A DNA stretch of 64,000 nt from Druceiella hillmani (GCA_039881145.1 JAYKKI010000013.1:42551501-42615500), one strand, 5' to 3'; shown: positions 1 to 12,330, counted from the stretch's first letter. The notes: generated from the letters alone by a model not told the origin. Made by a program: numbers and translations.

Positions 1-840
1 ATTGTTGTTATGTAAGCTGTACTTCTGTTACATTTCAAAAAAATATTTGTCGCACAAATTTAACTTTTGCAAAGTATTACTAGTTAATGTTTCTATATTT
101 TTCATGTCACTAGATATTTAACATACAAACTCACCGTTTGTCAATTATAAAACACATGATATTATAAAAACATAAGAAATTGAAAAAAATACTTAAAAAA
201 TATATAAAGGATGACCGTTGGAAATAATTGTCGATGGTAAAATAATTTTATAAATGAACTGTTTTACTAAATTAAATTGTGTGCGAACTTCATGAAAATC
301 GGGAAGGTTGCTTGTTTTACATTCTTTCAAAAACCTGACGCGACATTACGAGTGTTCCGTAGACACATTGCCGTGCATTTCAGTTTATCTTTGATCCTAT
401 AATTACGGAAAAGTAAAAACATTTCAGAAGCCCTTTTTATTAATCCTTTCAAACGACACTCCACACTGCGCATATATGGAATTAATTTTTTTGTACTGTA
501 CTTAATTTACCCCCTCCCCCTCCCTAAAATTTCCATTTCAATATTCCTGAATTTCAGCTATAGAGGAATGTGCGGTTTAATATTACTATGCGAAATTTCA
601 GTTTCCATGTCAACGTACTCTGAAAAAACACAGCTGTGACAGACAGGCACGTGAGTAATCTTATAAGGTTTTTTTCTTTTCAAATACGGAAACCTAAAAA
701 GGGGAAAAACGAGAAAATACGCTTTTCCTAAAACGTCCTCAATTGTAGAAAATGTTTTTAAATGATCTAGCTATTATCTCACTAAATGCGTATAAACGAC
801 TTAATTTAAAAATCAGCTTTTGATAAAAGGTGTTTAATCA
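1..840. other. Left edge, no gene seen
   Basis: This is AT-rich sequence with no ORF or exon I can support. Around 671-697 a short inverted match to the 'TTTCCGTAC' interspersed repeat of 3722 and 11910 is visible. Nothing else stands out. Confidence 0.5.
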
Positions 841-1440
841 GCCCTGTGTTGTATGATACATGATTAGTAACGCAAATGTTACGGAGTTATTAGTGTTTAA
901 GCAGACGTCCGATTTTTGTATCATCACGCAGTTTTTATTTTGACAGCTGAGTAGGTTAAAATGGCGTCTTAGTTCACTTTACGCAAAGGTAACTAAACTG
1001 TGTACTTTATGAATAACGTAAACGTTACGGAGTTACTAGCCTTTAAGGAGACGTCCGATTTTTGTATCATCACGCAACCTTTATTTTGACAGCTACGTCC
1101 TTTAAAATGGCGCCTTATTTCACTTTACGTAAAGGTAGCTAAAGACTGGACTTTACGGTTGATTTTATAGGTTACTTAAATATTTCTTTCGATAATTTAG
1201 TACGTATAGCTTTGCCCTATGTTGCATCATGTTACTTTATAAATAACGCAAACGTTAAGGAGTTATTAGCTTGTAAGCAGACGTCCGATTGTTATATCAT
1301 CACGTAACCTTTATTTTGACAGCTGCGTACGTTAAAATGGCGCCTTATTTCACTTTACATAAAGGTAATTAAACTGTGGACTTACGGCTGATTTTATAGG
1401 TTACTTAAATATTACTTTCGATAATTTAGGACTAGTAGAA
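841..1440 (+). repeat. Three tandem copies of a ~170-230 bp repeat containing ATGGCGCCTTATTTCACTTTACG-like core
   Basis: Units begin near 841, 1011 and 1213. They share a core running from 'aacGTTACGGAGTTA' through 'AGACGTCCGATT', 'TATCATCACG' and 'TTATTTTGACAGCT' to 'AAAATGGCGyCTTA'. Units two and three also share a longer tail ('GATTTTATAGGTTACTTAAATATT'-like). A fourth copy lies at the far right edge of the window (63864-64000), so this is an interspersed family that is locally tandem. No coding capacity is seen and the family is unclassified. Confidence 0.8.
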
Positions 1441-1584
1441 TTAATTGGGCGAACTAAAAAGTAAAACGAGTAACTATTGTAGTTAGCTTATAAAAATTAC
1501 ATAATGTATTAAATTAGATACCAACAAACATAGTCATATATTTGTTTATTTCGCTTCACTGTGATCTTAGATAACTAAGTATAC

Positions 1585-1625
1585 AGTGGCGGACTTATTG
1601 TTACAAGTGCAATTTCTTACATCCA
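1585..1625 (-). repeat. Short 3'-end fragment of the tRNA-derived SINE family
   Basis: 'GGCGGACTTATTGTTACAAGTGCAATTTCTTACA' resembles the tail of the full SINE at 42248 (GGCAGACTTATTGCTACAAGCAATCTCTTATAG). No box B is present here, so this is only a tail fragment. Confidence 0.5.
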
Positions 1626-1845
1626 AGAACAATAAATTACATAGATTAATTACACTTACAATATAAAACATATAGTAATATGTGATAATAAAATAAGATT
1701 AATTAAAAACCAAAGCAAAACGACACTTTAGGGATAGGGAGGGGATAAGGATGGGTTATAATGGAAGGGATTAGGGTCGGCCGATTATGATAAATAATGT
1801 AATTTCAGAAGACATTTGAACGTGTCTGCGTTCAAACGAGGGCGC

Positions 1846-2742
1846 ACTTTGTATCTTTGTGGTCAAATCATTCCACAATCGATTAGAATATACAATGAAG
1901 GATTCTCCATAAAATTCAGTTCTGTGCTGTGGGATTAGGAGGGGTACTTATTTTTCGATCGTAGTTAGAGGTCGTAGGATAACCGACATTGGAAACTTTG
2001 TATCTTTGTGGTCAAATCATTCCACAATCGATTAGAATATACGATGAACGATTCTCGATAAAATTCAGTTCTGTGCTGTGGGATTAGGAGGGGTACTTAT
2101 TTTTCGATCGTAGTTAGAGGTCGTAGGATAACCGACATTGGAAACTTTGTATCTTTGTGGTCAAATCATTCCACAATCGATTAGAATATACGATGAACGA
2201 TTCTCGATAAAATTCAGTTCTGTGCTGTGGGATTAGGAGGGGTACTTATTTTTCGATCGTAGTTAGAGGTCGTAGGATAACCGACATTGGAAACTTTGTA
2301 TCTTTGTGGTCAAATCATTCCACAATCGATTAGAATATACGATGAACGATTCTCGATAAAATTCAGTTCTGTGCTGTGGGATTAGGAATGGTACTTGTTT
2401 TTCGATCGTAGTTAGAGGTCGTAGGATAACCGACATTGGAAACTTTGTATCTTTGTGGTCAAATCATTCCACAATCGATTAGAATATACGATGAACGATT
2501 CTCGATAAAATTCAGTTCTGTGCTGTGGGATTAGGAATGGTACTTGTTTTTCGATCGTAGTTAGAGGTCGTAGGATAACCGACATTGGAAACTTTGTATC
2601 TTTGTGGTCAAATCATTCCACAATCGATTAGAATATACGATGAAGGATTCTCGATAAAATTCAGTTCTGTGCTGTGGGATTAGGAATGGTACTTGTTTTT
2701 CGATCGTAGTTAGAGGTCGTAGGATAACCGACATTGGAAACT
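1846..2742. repeat. 149-bp satellite array, six copies
   Basis: The anchor 'ACTTTGTATCTTTGTGG' recurs at 1846, 1995, 2144, 2293, 2442 and 2591, an exact period of 149 bp with no indels. The copies are near identical. The first is slightly diverged, and copies split into an 'AGGAGGGG' and an 'AGGAATGG' variant. The array ends abruptly at about 2742. No ORF is seen. The uniform period implies recent expansion or homogenisation by unequal exchange. Confidence 0.95.
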
Positions 2743-3303
2743 AGATTTAAGGTATGAAGATGTAATGGGAGTATTAAAGATTGTATATACAAAGCATAGA
2801 AGATGGAAGTTGCGCCGGTCACGAATCTTTAAGAGCGAGTCGTGAACGATACTCGGATAGACGGTAATTTTTTTTATTACATCTCATAAAAATTATATTG
2901 CATTTGCAGAAAGTAATACAGAATTGGGGAATGTCTCCGGTTCATATACGTTACCAAATAATAGTTTCGTAAAATGCTTTCGACTATGTAAAGAAATAAC
3001 AAAATTTATATTAACAATTTGAGACCGACGTTGAAAGTTTACAAAAACATTACTTGACGCGCAACAAAACAAAATAACCTATAAAAATACATCTCCTGTT
3101 ATCCATAGATAAAGTACCGTCATCGTCAATGAAATAGCTCCGTCCTTTTCTTCCTGCTTCTAAAATTATATGATGCTACTCCTTTCTCTTAAGCCAGCGA
3201 AAAATAGCATTACATTAACGAGTAATAAAGTTTAAGATACAGTATGCTGATTTTTATACCGAACATTAAGATAATCGTTATTGTCGTGCGTTGAGTAACG
3301 TGT

Positions 3304-3606
3304 ACGTTCAATCCATCCAAATTTCGTCACGTCCGTGTGTATGTGTGTGTGTTCATCAATCCACCCAAATTTTGTCATATCCGTGTGTGTGTGTGTCTAT
3401 CAATCCATTAAACATTTTGTCATGTCCGTGTGTGCGCGTCCATCAATCCATCTAAATGTCGTCACGACCGCGTGTGTGTGTGTGTGTGTCCATCAATCCA
3501 TCCAAATTGTTTAATGTACGTGTGTATGTGTGCGTGTGCGCGCGTGTGCGTGTCCGTGTATGCGTATTCATCAATCCATCAAAATTTCGTCATGTTCATG
3601 TGTGTA
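3304..3606. repeat. GT-rich minisatellite, about six degenerate ~45-75 bp units
   Basis: Each unit has 'TCAATCCATCCAAATTTTGTCAyGTCCGTGTG' followed by a variable (GT)n run. Starts lie near 3308, 3357, 3401, 3442, 3491 and 3570. The short open frames here come only from the repeat. Confidence 0.85.
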
Positions 3607-3721
3607 CGACAAATGACCCCGCAGTTTCTTCAGTTTTAGATCTATGTGCGTAAAATTTTCCAAGTAAATGCTTCAAATATAGATCTCAACTGGTATACAG
3701 CAAAAAATATTTTTTCCTATT

Positions 3722-3900
3722 TGTAGGTTTCCGTACTTCAAAAGGGAAAACGGAACCCTTATAGGATCAGTCTGTAGCAATCGTTTTTCTTAGAATTCGT
3801 TTGACATAGAAAATTTAGATTTTTCGTAATAAAAAAAGATAGATTAGTTTTGTTATTGCACCATAGATGGCGCCCTATGGAATATAACCAAAAATATAAA
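3722..3900 (+). repeat. Interspersed repeat with 'GGTTTCCGTACTTCAAAAGGGAAAACGGAACCC' head
   Basis: This matches copies at 11910 and, with the head missing, at 13738: the head, then 'TTTTTCTTAGAA..CG.TTGACxTA.AA' and a run of AT-rich sequence. It ends near the 'ATAGATGGCGCCCTATGG' motif at 3863. The family is common-looking in insect DNA, but its mobile-element class cannot be decided from here. Confidence 0.6.
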
Positions 3901-5194
3901 TATTGTCTAAAAATATATTAGGCACTGATTAAGAAGTAAAATAATTGTATGGTTTCACACAGGGAGATTTAAGGATTTCACTGCATTTGAAAATATGTTT
4001 AACCTATATTAGGTCTACAATATGAGCTACCCAATGGGTGTATGTAGGTCCTATAATCTCACAAAGTAAGAGTGTGTAGACCTGGTTTACATAACCTAAT
4101 ACCACCATAATAATTTCGGAACCTTCGGAGATGTCATGATGATATAAAACTAAGTTGGTCAAGAGTTACCCGTAATTTGTGATTATCTACAATTTGTGTA
4201 AAATTCATATCGACAACTTCTGTAGTTTTAGAGTTAAACACGTTCGTGCAGATATAGATACAATTAGAAACACAGACAACAAATTCTATTTAGACAATGT
4301 TAGATTCGTTTTATTAATTGAAAGGGAAAACACAATTAAAAGCTGATAATTCTAGACTCACTGACAAATATTTTAATTTTACTTAAATATGTTGAAATTA
4401 ATTGTAACATTGGATTTACTTGTTACAACTTTGACCTTATTTGTCTTACGACTGGCATTTTGGCTCTTCGCAATTGAGTATTAACTACCAGAATGATACG
4501 CTCCTACGAGATATGTATACTCGCAAAAAATATTGTAGACACACGATCACTTGCAACAACTGCCGTAAGCAACTAACGCCAATATGTCGGACTTCACACA
4601 AAATATTGTGGACGTTTTTTTTGTATGGGCTTAGCATTATTTATATCTTTCAGTAAATAGATGGTCAATCCAAGCCACTGTCAATAGAGAGACGGTTGCA
4701 GTGTTATATTCGCTATGAGAACCGGGCAAGAAACATAGATGTGGCTAAAAAGGTTCGCATTGCCACATCACAAACATTTTGGCTTCAATGTCAGTGTATT
4801 TATGTTTTATAGTATATATATAATTATAAAATACGGCTATTGGTAATAGATATTAACGGAATACGGGGAAGGAAGTACGTTTGACAAAATGGAGACTGAT
4901 TTTAGCCAAATCATATTATATGCAGCAGAATTTAATTCCCAAATATATTAAAAATATCGGTCAAATAGTTGCACAAATAAGAATTGTCGTCAAGTAAGAT
5001 ATCATTTTTTTGGTAAGTAATGTTTTTCTTGTGTAATTATTACATGATTACACATTAAATAAACACAATCAGCAAATTTGTCCCAAATCAGTGCTGTAAA
5101 TTATTGTTTTCTTTTATTTTATTGAAAGAAAATTATAGGTAAACTTTGTTTTGTATTGTAACAGTTGACTATAGGTAACGTAACCAAAAGTTAA
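3901..5194. other. AT-rich spacer, no gene seen
   Basis: Only short chance ORFs occur here (for example near 4441-4656), with no motif, no splice context and no sign of a domain. Confidence 0.4.
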
Positions 5195-5198
5195 TTAA

Positions 5199-5864
5199 CC
5201 GTTTGAGTGCCGACGAGTGTCATCGCGCTCGTGCGCGTACTAAATTTGCCACGAGCGCAATGACACTCGCGAAATCAGTTGCTGTTTGTTTAGGGCGCGG
5301 TAGGGGAGGTCGCCCGCACGCATCGCTAATTTTTTATCTTTCTATGTGTTATATAAAGTTCAAATTATAATATTATTAGTAATTACAATATAAAAAGGAT
5401 CCAGGAAAAGAAAATCGTTAACGCAAAATGTCGGAATACGAAAATAATTCGAGTGAAAATGATCGTTTTTCAAGTTGTGAAGAAAGTGATAGTGGGAGTG
5501 ACATTGTGGTGCGCTCACAATTTGGCGTAATGCAAATTTTGAGTGATAGTAATAATAGTGACGACAACAATTATTTTGCTGATACGGAGGACGTACCGGA
5601 CTGCGAAAATACGACGTGACCTTGATTTCAATTTTTGTTATAATTTTTGTTCACAATATATATATTTCCATAATTTTCTTTGTATTTTATTGTCCAAGTT
5701 TGTACAAGTTTTTATTAAGAAAACACCGAAAAAATGATTAAAATTGGATAATTTTTGGAAGAGGTACAGTTTTCTTTCGAGACAAGGGTAAAAGACATCA
5801 AAAACAAAAGATATATTTGGCATTTTTAAGTATATATGAGTAAAAAACCATGGCACTAAAACGG
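5199..5864 (+). mobile_element. piggyBac-type non-autonomous element, copy 1 (666 bp)
   Basis: The element is flanked by TTAA at 5195-5198 and 5865-5868, the target site typical of the piggyBac superfamily. The termini are inverted: CCGTTTGAGTGCC at the left and, read on the other strand, CCGTTTTAGTGCC at the right. Just inside the left end is a hairpin with 19-nt arms (5215-5233 and 5250-5268, one mismatch). The inside carries one short ORF. Length and content suggest an internally deleted transposon moved in trans. Confidence 0.88.
5428..5619 (+). CDS. Short acidic ORF carried by piggyBac-type element (63 aa)
   Basis: The protein starts [12 protein letters not shown] and is rich in Ser, Asp, Glu and Asn; it ends DVPDCENTT. 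There is no catalytic domain. An acidic N-terminus is usual for piggyBac transposases, so this is most simply the N-terminal remnant of one, joined by internal deletion to the element's 3' end. The same frame is intact in the copy at 32640-32819, which has an in-frame 12-nt deletion, and is frameshifted in the copies at 9738 and 17514. A peptide product is not shown. Alternatively it is only the 5' region needed in cis for transposition. Confidence 0.5.
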   Translation: MSEYENNSSENDRFSSCEESDSGSDIVVRSQFGVMQILSDSNNSDDNNYFADTEDVPDCENTT

Positions 5865-6884
5865 TTAATGTATCATCAGATGCCGCTGACACCATCTTGT
5901 ACAGCCGCTATTCTTTAAGCTAGTGAAGTTGCATAGAGAGCTCAGCAACTTGACAAATGTAATTTTCCATATCTCAGATTATAAACACAGGCAAAAATAC
6001 CAACAAGCAGGTGACTCGGACGACAAGAGGCGTGGCGCGATGGAACGACGTGAATGTATTCGACATTATCCGCGCATCCATTTGGAGCCGCACCGAAAGG
6101 ACGCGCCGAACGGCGCGGCCGTCAGTGGCCAGTTCTACTGTGTTTTGATCTATTACGAGTAACTCGGTACAGCGGTGACCGTATAAAATGGCCATTCACT
6201 AGTGTTGTACGATTTATTGTTCATGGAGTATGAATACAAGTACTTATATAATCCACAGAGTCCAAATTATATCATTGCAAATTCAAAGAATGGGAATTTA
6301 CATTTTAAAAATTCTTCCGCTAGGGGCGCATGAGCGGTTGTGATATGGGAACTGTCAAATTGCATACAAACATTGTACGAAATACTAATTTTTTATGAAA
6401 TTTTAGTGGAGTAATGGAAAATGTCGCTTAATATGGCTGTTGGTATCAAGGAGCAAGATATTAATTAGTTCCGTAAAAATCCAAAATTAAAAAAAGTTTC
6501 GGGAGTGTAACATTCGAAAGAAACAATTTTATAAGTTGGCGAAGCAGTCAGTGTTATGTCGTAAACATTTTTTTATCGTAACAAATGAATAGGTTGTGTT
6601 TGAACAAAGTTGAAATATTTGTTGCAAAAAGAAAAAAAAAACTTTAAACGCAACTTAATTAACGTAAATTAAATTCCGTTTAACGTCACCAAAATATAAG
6701 CTTCACCTAAATCGTACGAGTGGTAGAAAATGTACGTTTTGATAACTCTAAAGCTTCTTTATTAATTAAGTTAAATAACATAAAATAAACATTATTAAAA
6801 TATATTATAAAAACCAGCACGCATTTCGTTTATTTTTTTTCCTTTAGTTTCTGCCACCTTAATTTTAAATAAGTTCTTAATAGA

Positions 6885-7425
6885 GAATCTTATGCAAAGC
6901 TAAACGTAGATGGCGCCAGCGAAGTAACACGTACACAAAACTAGCTGTCAAAAAAGCGGTAGATTTTTGTGGCGTTCAAAATTGACAATTTTTATATGAA
7001 AAGAAAATGTGGCGAAAAGTAATATCAGAAAAAAATCAGAATACTCTGTGCAGAGTCGAAGTTTTGCTTTGTTGTCTTAATTTTTTGCTACGCACAGCTA
7101 TTTCCCGCAGCTTCTAACGTTATTTATCCTTAGAGAACGAATGGGCACCTATATTTTCAACTCCTCCAACTGCAACTGTACAACATTAATACATATTTAT
7201 TATAAATCGAAATTTAAAACCAATGAAACTGAATACTTCTTACCAATGAAAGTTCTCAATAATTTACCAATGAAACTCAATACTTCCTAAAACAGCCGGA
7301 TATAAATTACAAAACGTCACATCGTGTTTATTTCATAGACTTAATATTCGTAGTATATTAAGTCTATGGTTTATCTATGATGTTTACATTATAATACGGG
7401 CAGCCCCCTAGCGAGATAAATTGGC
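6885..7425. repeat. Unclassified interspersed repeat, copy A
   Basis: This aligns along its length with 8085-8625. Shared blocks include 'AAGCTAA.C.TAGATGGCGCCA', 'TTTTGTGGCGT.CAAAATTGA', 'CTATTTTCAACT.CTCCAACTGCAAC' and an end with 'AGCCCCCTAGCGxxA' plus 'AAATTGGCAGTAAGGTTxCCTATTG'. The copies differ clearly and carry indels, so the duplication is old. No ORF is shared. Confidence 0.8.
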
Positions 7426-8084
7426 AGTAAGGTTCCCTATTGGAAAATACCAACTATAATTCATTTCAAATAAGCATATATTTTTTTCATTTCTCACAAT
7501 AAAAAGAACATTTTTCGATAAAGAAATATTTTGACATTTATATATAATAATGTCCACAAACGTCACTGCCTCTTCTGAAACAATTTTGTCTGAAACAGTT
7601 TTGTCTGAAGACTTCGAGTTACACTCTAAAATATCACTAGGCAAATACAAAGTATATTTGGTCTTCATCTATAAAATGTATTTATTATCCGAGCCGCAAA
7701 AGTAAACTACATATTAAAAACCGTTTATTAGATTGAGAGTCCAAACTTAAAGAAAATTTCTAAATATGAAAACTAAGTACTCGATAATATTTTAGCCAAA
7801 AGGATATGTGCACATAAAAAAAAGTTAATTAACTACTACGTTTACTATGTCTATAGTTCAATGTGGTGGAGTAATCATTAAAAACGCGTGTTTGAAATTT
7901 CGTTACTCAATTATGTCTGAACGATTTTCATGAAAATTGACATACACATTGTTCATAATTCGAACTACGTGAGAGATTCTGTAAATTAAATGTTCCACCC
8001 CATCTGTTGGCATTTCATAGTATTTAAAAATTGTATACCAAAACATGCCAATAGATAGCGCAACATTTATATTAAATCAATAGG

Positions 8085-8625
8085 TAATCTTTTCCAAAGC
8101 TAATCATAGATGGCGCCACCTAAGTAAAACTTAAATAAAGCCACAGATCATATAATAAAAAAAAACTAGTTGTCAAATAAGCGAGATTTTAGTGGCGTGT
8201 AAAATTGAAAACTTTTATGTAAAGAAAAAATATGACGAAAAATTACGGATATTTAACAATATTAGAATTAAAAATCCGAATAAAATTAATGCTCTGAAGA
8301 AAGCAGAGGCTTTGTCTTGTCTTATAGTTTTTGTGACGCATAGCTATTTCACACAGCTTTTGACATTTTTTGTTCTTAGGGAATAAGTGAACAACTATAT
8401 TTTCAACTGCTCCAACTGCAACAGCAGCCAACTGTACATTATTGATGCATATTTAATATAAATCGAGATGGAATCTTTTAAAAACCAATGAAATTAAAAA
8501 CGCCTCTAATCTAGACCGACGGGTATAAATAAAACGTCCCATCACGTATATCTATGATGTTATATTGTGGTACAAGTAGCCCCCTAGCGGAAGAAATTGG
8601 CAGTAAGGTTACCTATTGTTTACGC
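8085..8625. repeat. Unclassified interspersed repeat, copy B
   Basis: Second copy of the repeat at 6885-7425 in the same orientation, 1.2 kb away. Both copies end at the same point (TAAGGTTxCCTATTG), so the end is a real element boundary rather than decay. Confidence 0.8.
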
Positions 8626-9504
8626 ACCTCAAGAGCCTAAAATTTGCATGCAAATTCTGCAAATTTTAACTGGAAACCCCCGCGAGCGAAGCAGTGGTTA
8701 AAAGCCAGTATAAAATATAGGATGGTACATTCCACTATATATTTAACAAAAAAAATTAAGTATACAATATACAAACAATGATGTGGATTATATTTCAGTC
8801 AATTATTGAATATAGAAGTAGTAACACCCCTGTTATCACTTCAAAAGTAACAGTATTCGTTACAAGCAGCCCGAGTTATGCCTGAATAATTGGTTATGGG
8901 TGCCATTTTTTTAGTTAAATTTTAATGTTAATTTTTGACAGGATTTAACTGCTTATATGTAATTGTGTGATTCAATAATTATAAACCAATTCGTTTGTGT
9001 CTGCTTTGAGGCAAAGCTCATGTATAAGGTGGCTACTTTTTACCAGAAATATAGCATAACCCTTGCAGTATAAAACCTGCTGCTTTTTAATCAATAATAA
9101 AAAAAATTAACACTATAACATGTCAATAAATGGCGCACCATGTATATTACAGACAAAATCTGGCATGTTTTTGTTGAATATGACAAAATGTTTAAACATC
9201 TCATTCAAAAATCTATATAGGCAAAGCAGCAGAGCAAAAGTTCGTATAACTATATGCAAATTAGTTTTTCAAATATTCATTTTCCTTAGTAATGAGAATG
9301 CTAATAAAAGCAATGAAGTTGCTAAAGTCTGTGTTGAAAGCAAACATTAATATTAGTTATGTATATAGTGTTTATTATATATATATATAGTGTTTGTACA
9401 TTGAGTTTTTACTTTTTTAGATTTTTTACTAAGTAGTAGCTATTAAAATCGTATTTATTTTAGCATTCACTGCAATTTTTTACTTTAAAAACATCATTGC
9501 TTAA

Positions 9505-9930
9505 CCGTTTTGGTGCCATTGTTTTTTACTCATGTATACTTAAAAATGCCAAAGAAATCTTTTGTTTTTGATATCATTTACCCTTGTCTCGAAAAAAACG
9601 TATCTCTTCCAAAAATTATTCAATTTTAATAATTTTTTCGGTGTTTTCTTAATAAAAACTTGTACAAGGATAATAAAATACAAAGCAAATCATGGAAATA
9701 TATATTGTGAACAAAAATTATAACAAAAACTGAAATCAAGGTCACATTGTATTTTCGCAGTCCGGTACATCCTCTGTATCAGCAAAATAATTGTTATCGT
9801 CACTATTATCACTATCACTCAAAATTTGCATTATGCCAAATTGTGAGCGCATCACAATGTCACTCCCACTATCACTTTTTTCACAGCTTGAAAAACTTTT
9901 CACTCGAATTATTTTCGTATTTTGCCATTA
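9505..9930 (-). mobile_element. piggyBac-type element, copy 2, truncated
   Basis: A TTAA at 9501-9504 is followed by the CCGTTTTGGTGCC terminus. Homology to copy 1 then continues in reverse orientation up to the start of the small ORF near 9930 and stops there. The subterminal hairpin end is missing. The ORF has a frame-shifting deletion after the first ten or so codons. Confidence 0.85.
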
Positions 9931-11317
9931 TGGCAAAAAACGAATACACTAACGTTATATTTATAGCATTGTTCGCATAGACTTTCAGTTAAGACTGTGA
10001 TATTTATATCTAACCTAATGACATCATTATAACATCTGTCTATAAATAATTTTAATTCCTTCATATATATATGTGCGCCATCTATTGACATGTTAGCGTG
10101 CTAACATTTTATTATTGAATAAAAATACCGGGTTTCACCCTACGGGTGTAATATTATTTTTTGGATTAAAAGTGATCAATACGTTAGTTTGAATTCTCAA
10201 TATTATAAATCTGTGATTGGAATCATGAACTATGTCCGTACTAAGTTTATGGAAGCTTTACATACCATCTAGGTGTAATTTTGTAAAATTAACTTTGTGG
10301 TTGCAGACTTATAACTAAACACGGTTAAAATATTAGTGGTGCGCACCACCAGGGGCACTATACTCTAAATGTAAAATTAGACCAAAAATATAAATCTTAG
10401 TTGTCAGCTGAGTCCATAAGGCACCATCTTAAATATACACCCAGATTTCATTATCATGTACAATTTATTAAAAATCATTTTGTATGTAGCTAGAACGGTC
10501 ATACTTTGTTTAACGATCCAATTTCACACCAACAACGGTTCATAACAAATAATTTGTTGTAATTATTAATATACAACGTTGAACTTTACTTTTAGATTTT
10601 TATGTTATCTACAATTTCACATAATTATATTAGTTTAGCCATAATGGTTCAAAAGTTTAAATTAAAATTTCTGCACAATTCAATTCCATTTAGGGCGCAT
10701 TTACATATTCTAACAATCTCTGTTTTACCAAGTTTACTCTAAACCCTGGGTATATGTAATACAATGATTTTGATATGAAGATATAGACCAAACCCTCATC
10801 TATAATTCAAGCAGATTATTTTTTATAGGTTTCATATATTCATTTCATGAAAATTGTTTTTTTGACAACTCATTCCTCAACAAAATCGTTAGAGAGAAGC
10901 AAGTTTAGAGGATTCATTCCAAACAATTATACTTTAATTTGAAAAAGAAGTAGCAAAACGCTCATGTCCTATTCTTTAATTTGATAAAAAAATATTTTGA
11001 TTGATGCAATACAAAAAGGGGAAAAAAATATTTATTCAATGAAAGTATGGTTTTAATTTCCCATACGTTTTTAACATAGGCTAGTCTTAGTCTATGGACT
11101 AGTTATTGTGCGTCAAGACGAGCCCAAATTGGTCGTGTTGCAGCTGTTCTGAACAAAAATATTCATGATATCCGCTACACTAATTGGTGTAATTATAGTG
11201 GTATTAACCGCTCTCAGCAGAATTAAAAAATGTTATCTAATTATTATATATTTTATTTCACAATATCTATTACTACAAAGGTTTATATTTAACAGTTGAA
11301 TAACGCTTAACTATATA
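9931..11317. other. AT-rich spacer, no gene seen
   Basis: Chance ORFs only. A 'GCGCCATCTATTGACAT' motif (near 10074) matches, inverted, the ATGGCGC-type motif found across the window. Confidence 0.4.
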
Positions 11318-11319
11318 CA

Positions 11320-11686
11320 CAGTATCCGGGAATAAGTGTCGGACAAAGAAGGATGTTATTCCTTGACTGAAAAATTGTCATTAAAATAAAATTTAAAAGA
11401 TGACTTTTTCAGAAAATTGAAAATAATATTCATAATTATTTGTCATTTTTTTCATACACATTATACTTGCGCCACTCAGGGGAATAACCTGCGAACAGCT
11501 GCAAAAACATCTAGCTGCCCGGGTAAGCACCGCGCTCCAGTATTGAGTGTATTAAAAAGAGTTATAATATATTTTTTACACTCAAGTAGAAAAAGGGCGT
11601 GCTTTACGTTTTATTTTAACAACAATTCATTCCCTTGTGGCCAACAAATAGCGACGTCTTTTGTCCGATACTTATTTTCGGACACC

Positions 11687-11687
<1 letters not shown>
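11320..11687. mobile_element. TA-flanked MITE with ~30-bp inverted ends (Tc1/mariner type)
   Basis: The left end reads ACAGTATCCGGGAATAAGTG followed by TCGGACAAA. The right end read backward is ACGGTGTCCGAAAATAAGTA followed by TCGGACAAA. The right flank is TA; the left flank is CA in a TATACA context, so one duplicated TA has probably mutated. The inside has no transposase. The open frame that crosses it (11417-11851) runs into the following microsatellite and is not a gene. Confidence 0.75.
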
Positions 11688-11740
<53 letters not shown>

Positions 11741-11791
11741 ATATGTATATATACACACACACACACATATATACATATATACATATATGTA
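11688..11791. repeat. (TA)n with (CA)n microsatellite
   Basis: Alternating TA with an embedded CACACACA run. It begins exactly at the TA target site of the MITE on its left. Confidence 0.95.
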
Positions 11792-11909
11792 ATTACATTA
11801 TCAGACGTAATTAATAAGGTTGAAAGTTTATTAATTAAAACTGATTCATGATATTTGCGTGCAGCCAGAAAAATTGCACAATTGGCAAGAATTTATTCTT
11901 TACTAAGTT

Positions 11910-12110
11910 TTTAGGATTTCGTACCTCAAAAGGAAATACGGAACCCCAATAAAAACACTCCGCATTTGTCCGTCTATCTGTTACAACTGTTTTTATTAGA
12001 AAACGCTTGACGTAGAAACTTGATTTTTAGTAGTAAAATATTTTAATCTGCACATACTTCAATAGCTTACATTCAAAAATATTTATATCTAAATTTCCGG
12101 AAGGGGACGG
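11910..12110 (+). repeat. Interspersed repeat with 'TTTCGTACCTCAAAAGG' head
   Basis: Same family as 3722-3900. It continues with 'TTAGAAAACGCTTGACGTA' and 'TTTTTAGTAGTAAAATATTTTAAT', also found at 13770-13810. The following 12110-12330 contains a doubled 'GGAAAATGGCATGAAAACAGTAAA' motif. Confidence 0.65.
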
Positions 12111-12330
12111 GACAAATTAAAAACTTAACTTTTTTTTAAATAAGGAAAATGGCATGAAAACAGTAAAGGATTGAATCACATTGACATAAATATACTAAAA
12201 AAATAAAAAAAGGCGCCGCTCCCCCTTCTTAATTTTGAGACTACTGAACTTAAAATAATGAAAAAATAGGAGGAAAATGGCATGAAAACAGTAAAACTGA
12301 TTCACCATATTTTTATTAATGTGACATAAT

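Noticed and set aside
3430..3653. Cys/Val-rich frames of 65-69 codons
   Set aside because: They are translations of a (GT)n minisatellite.
11417..11851. 144-codon open frame
   Set aside because: It crosses a MITE and runs into a (TA)n/(CA)n tract. No domain and no splice support.
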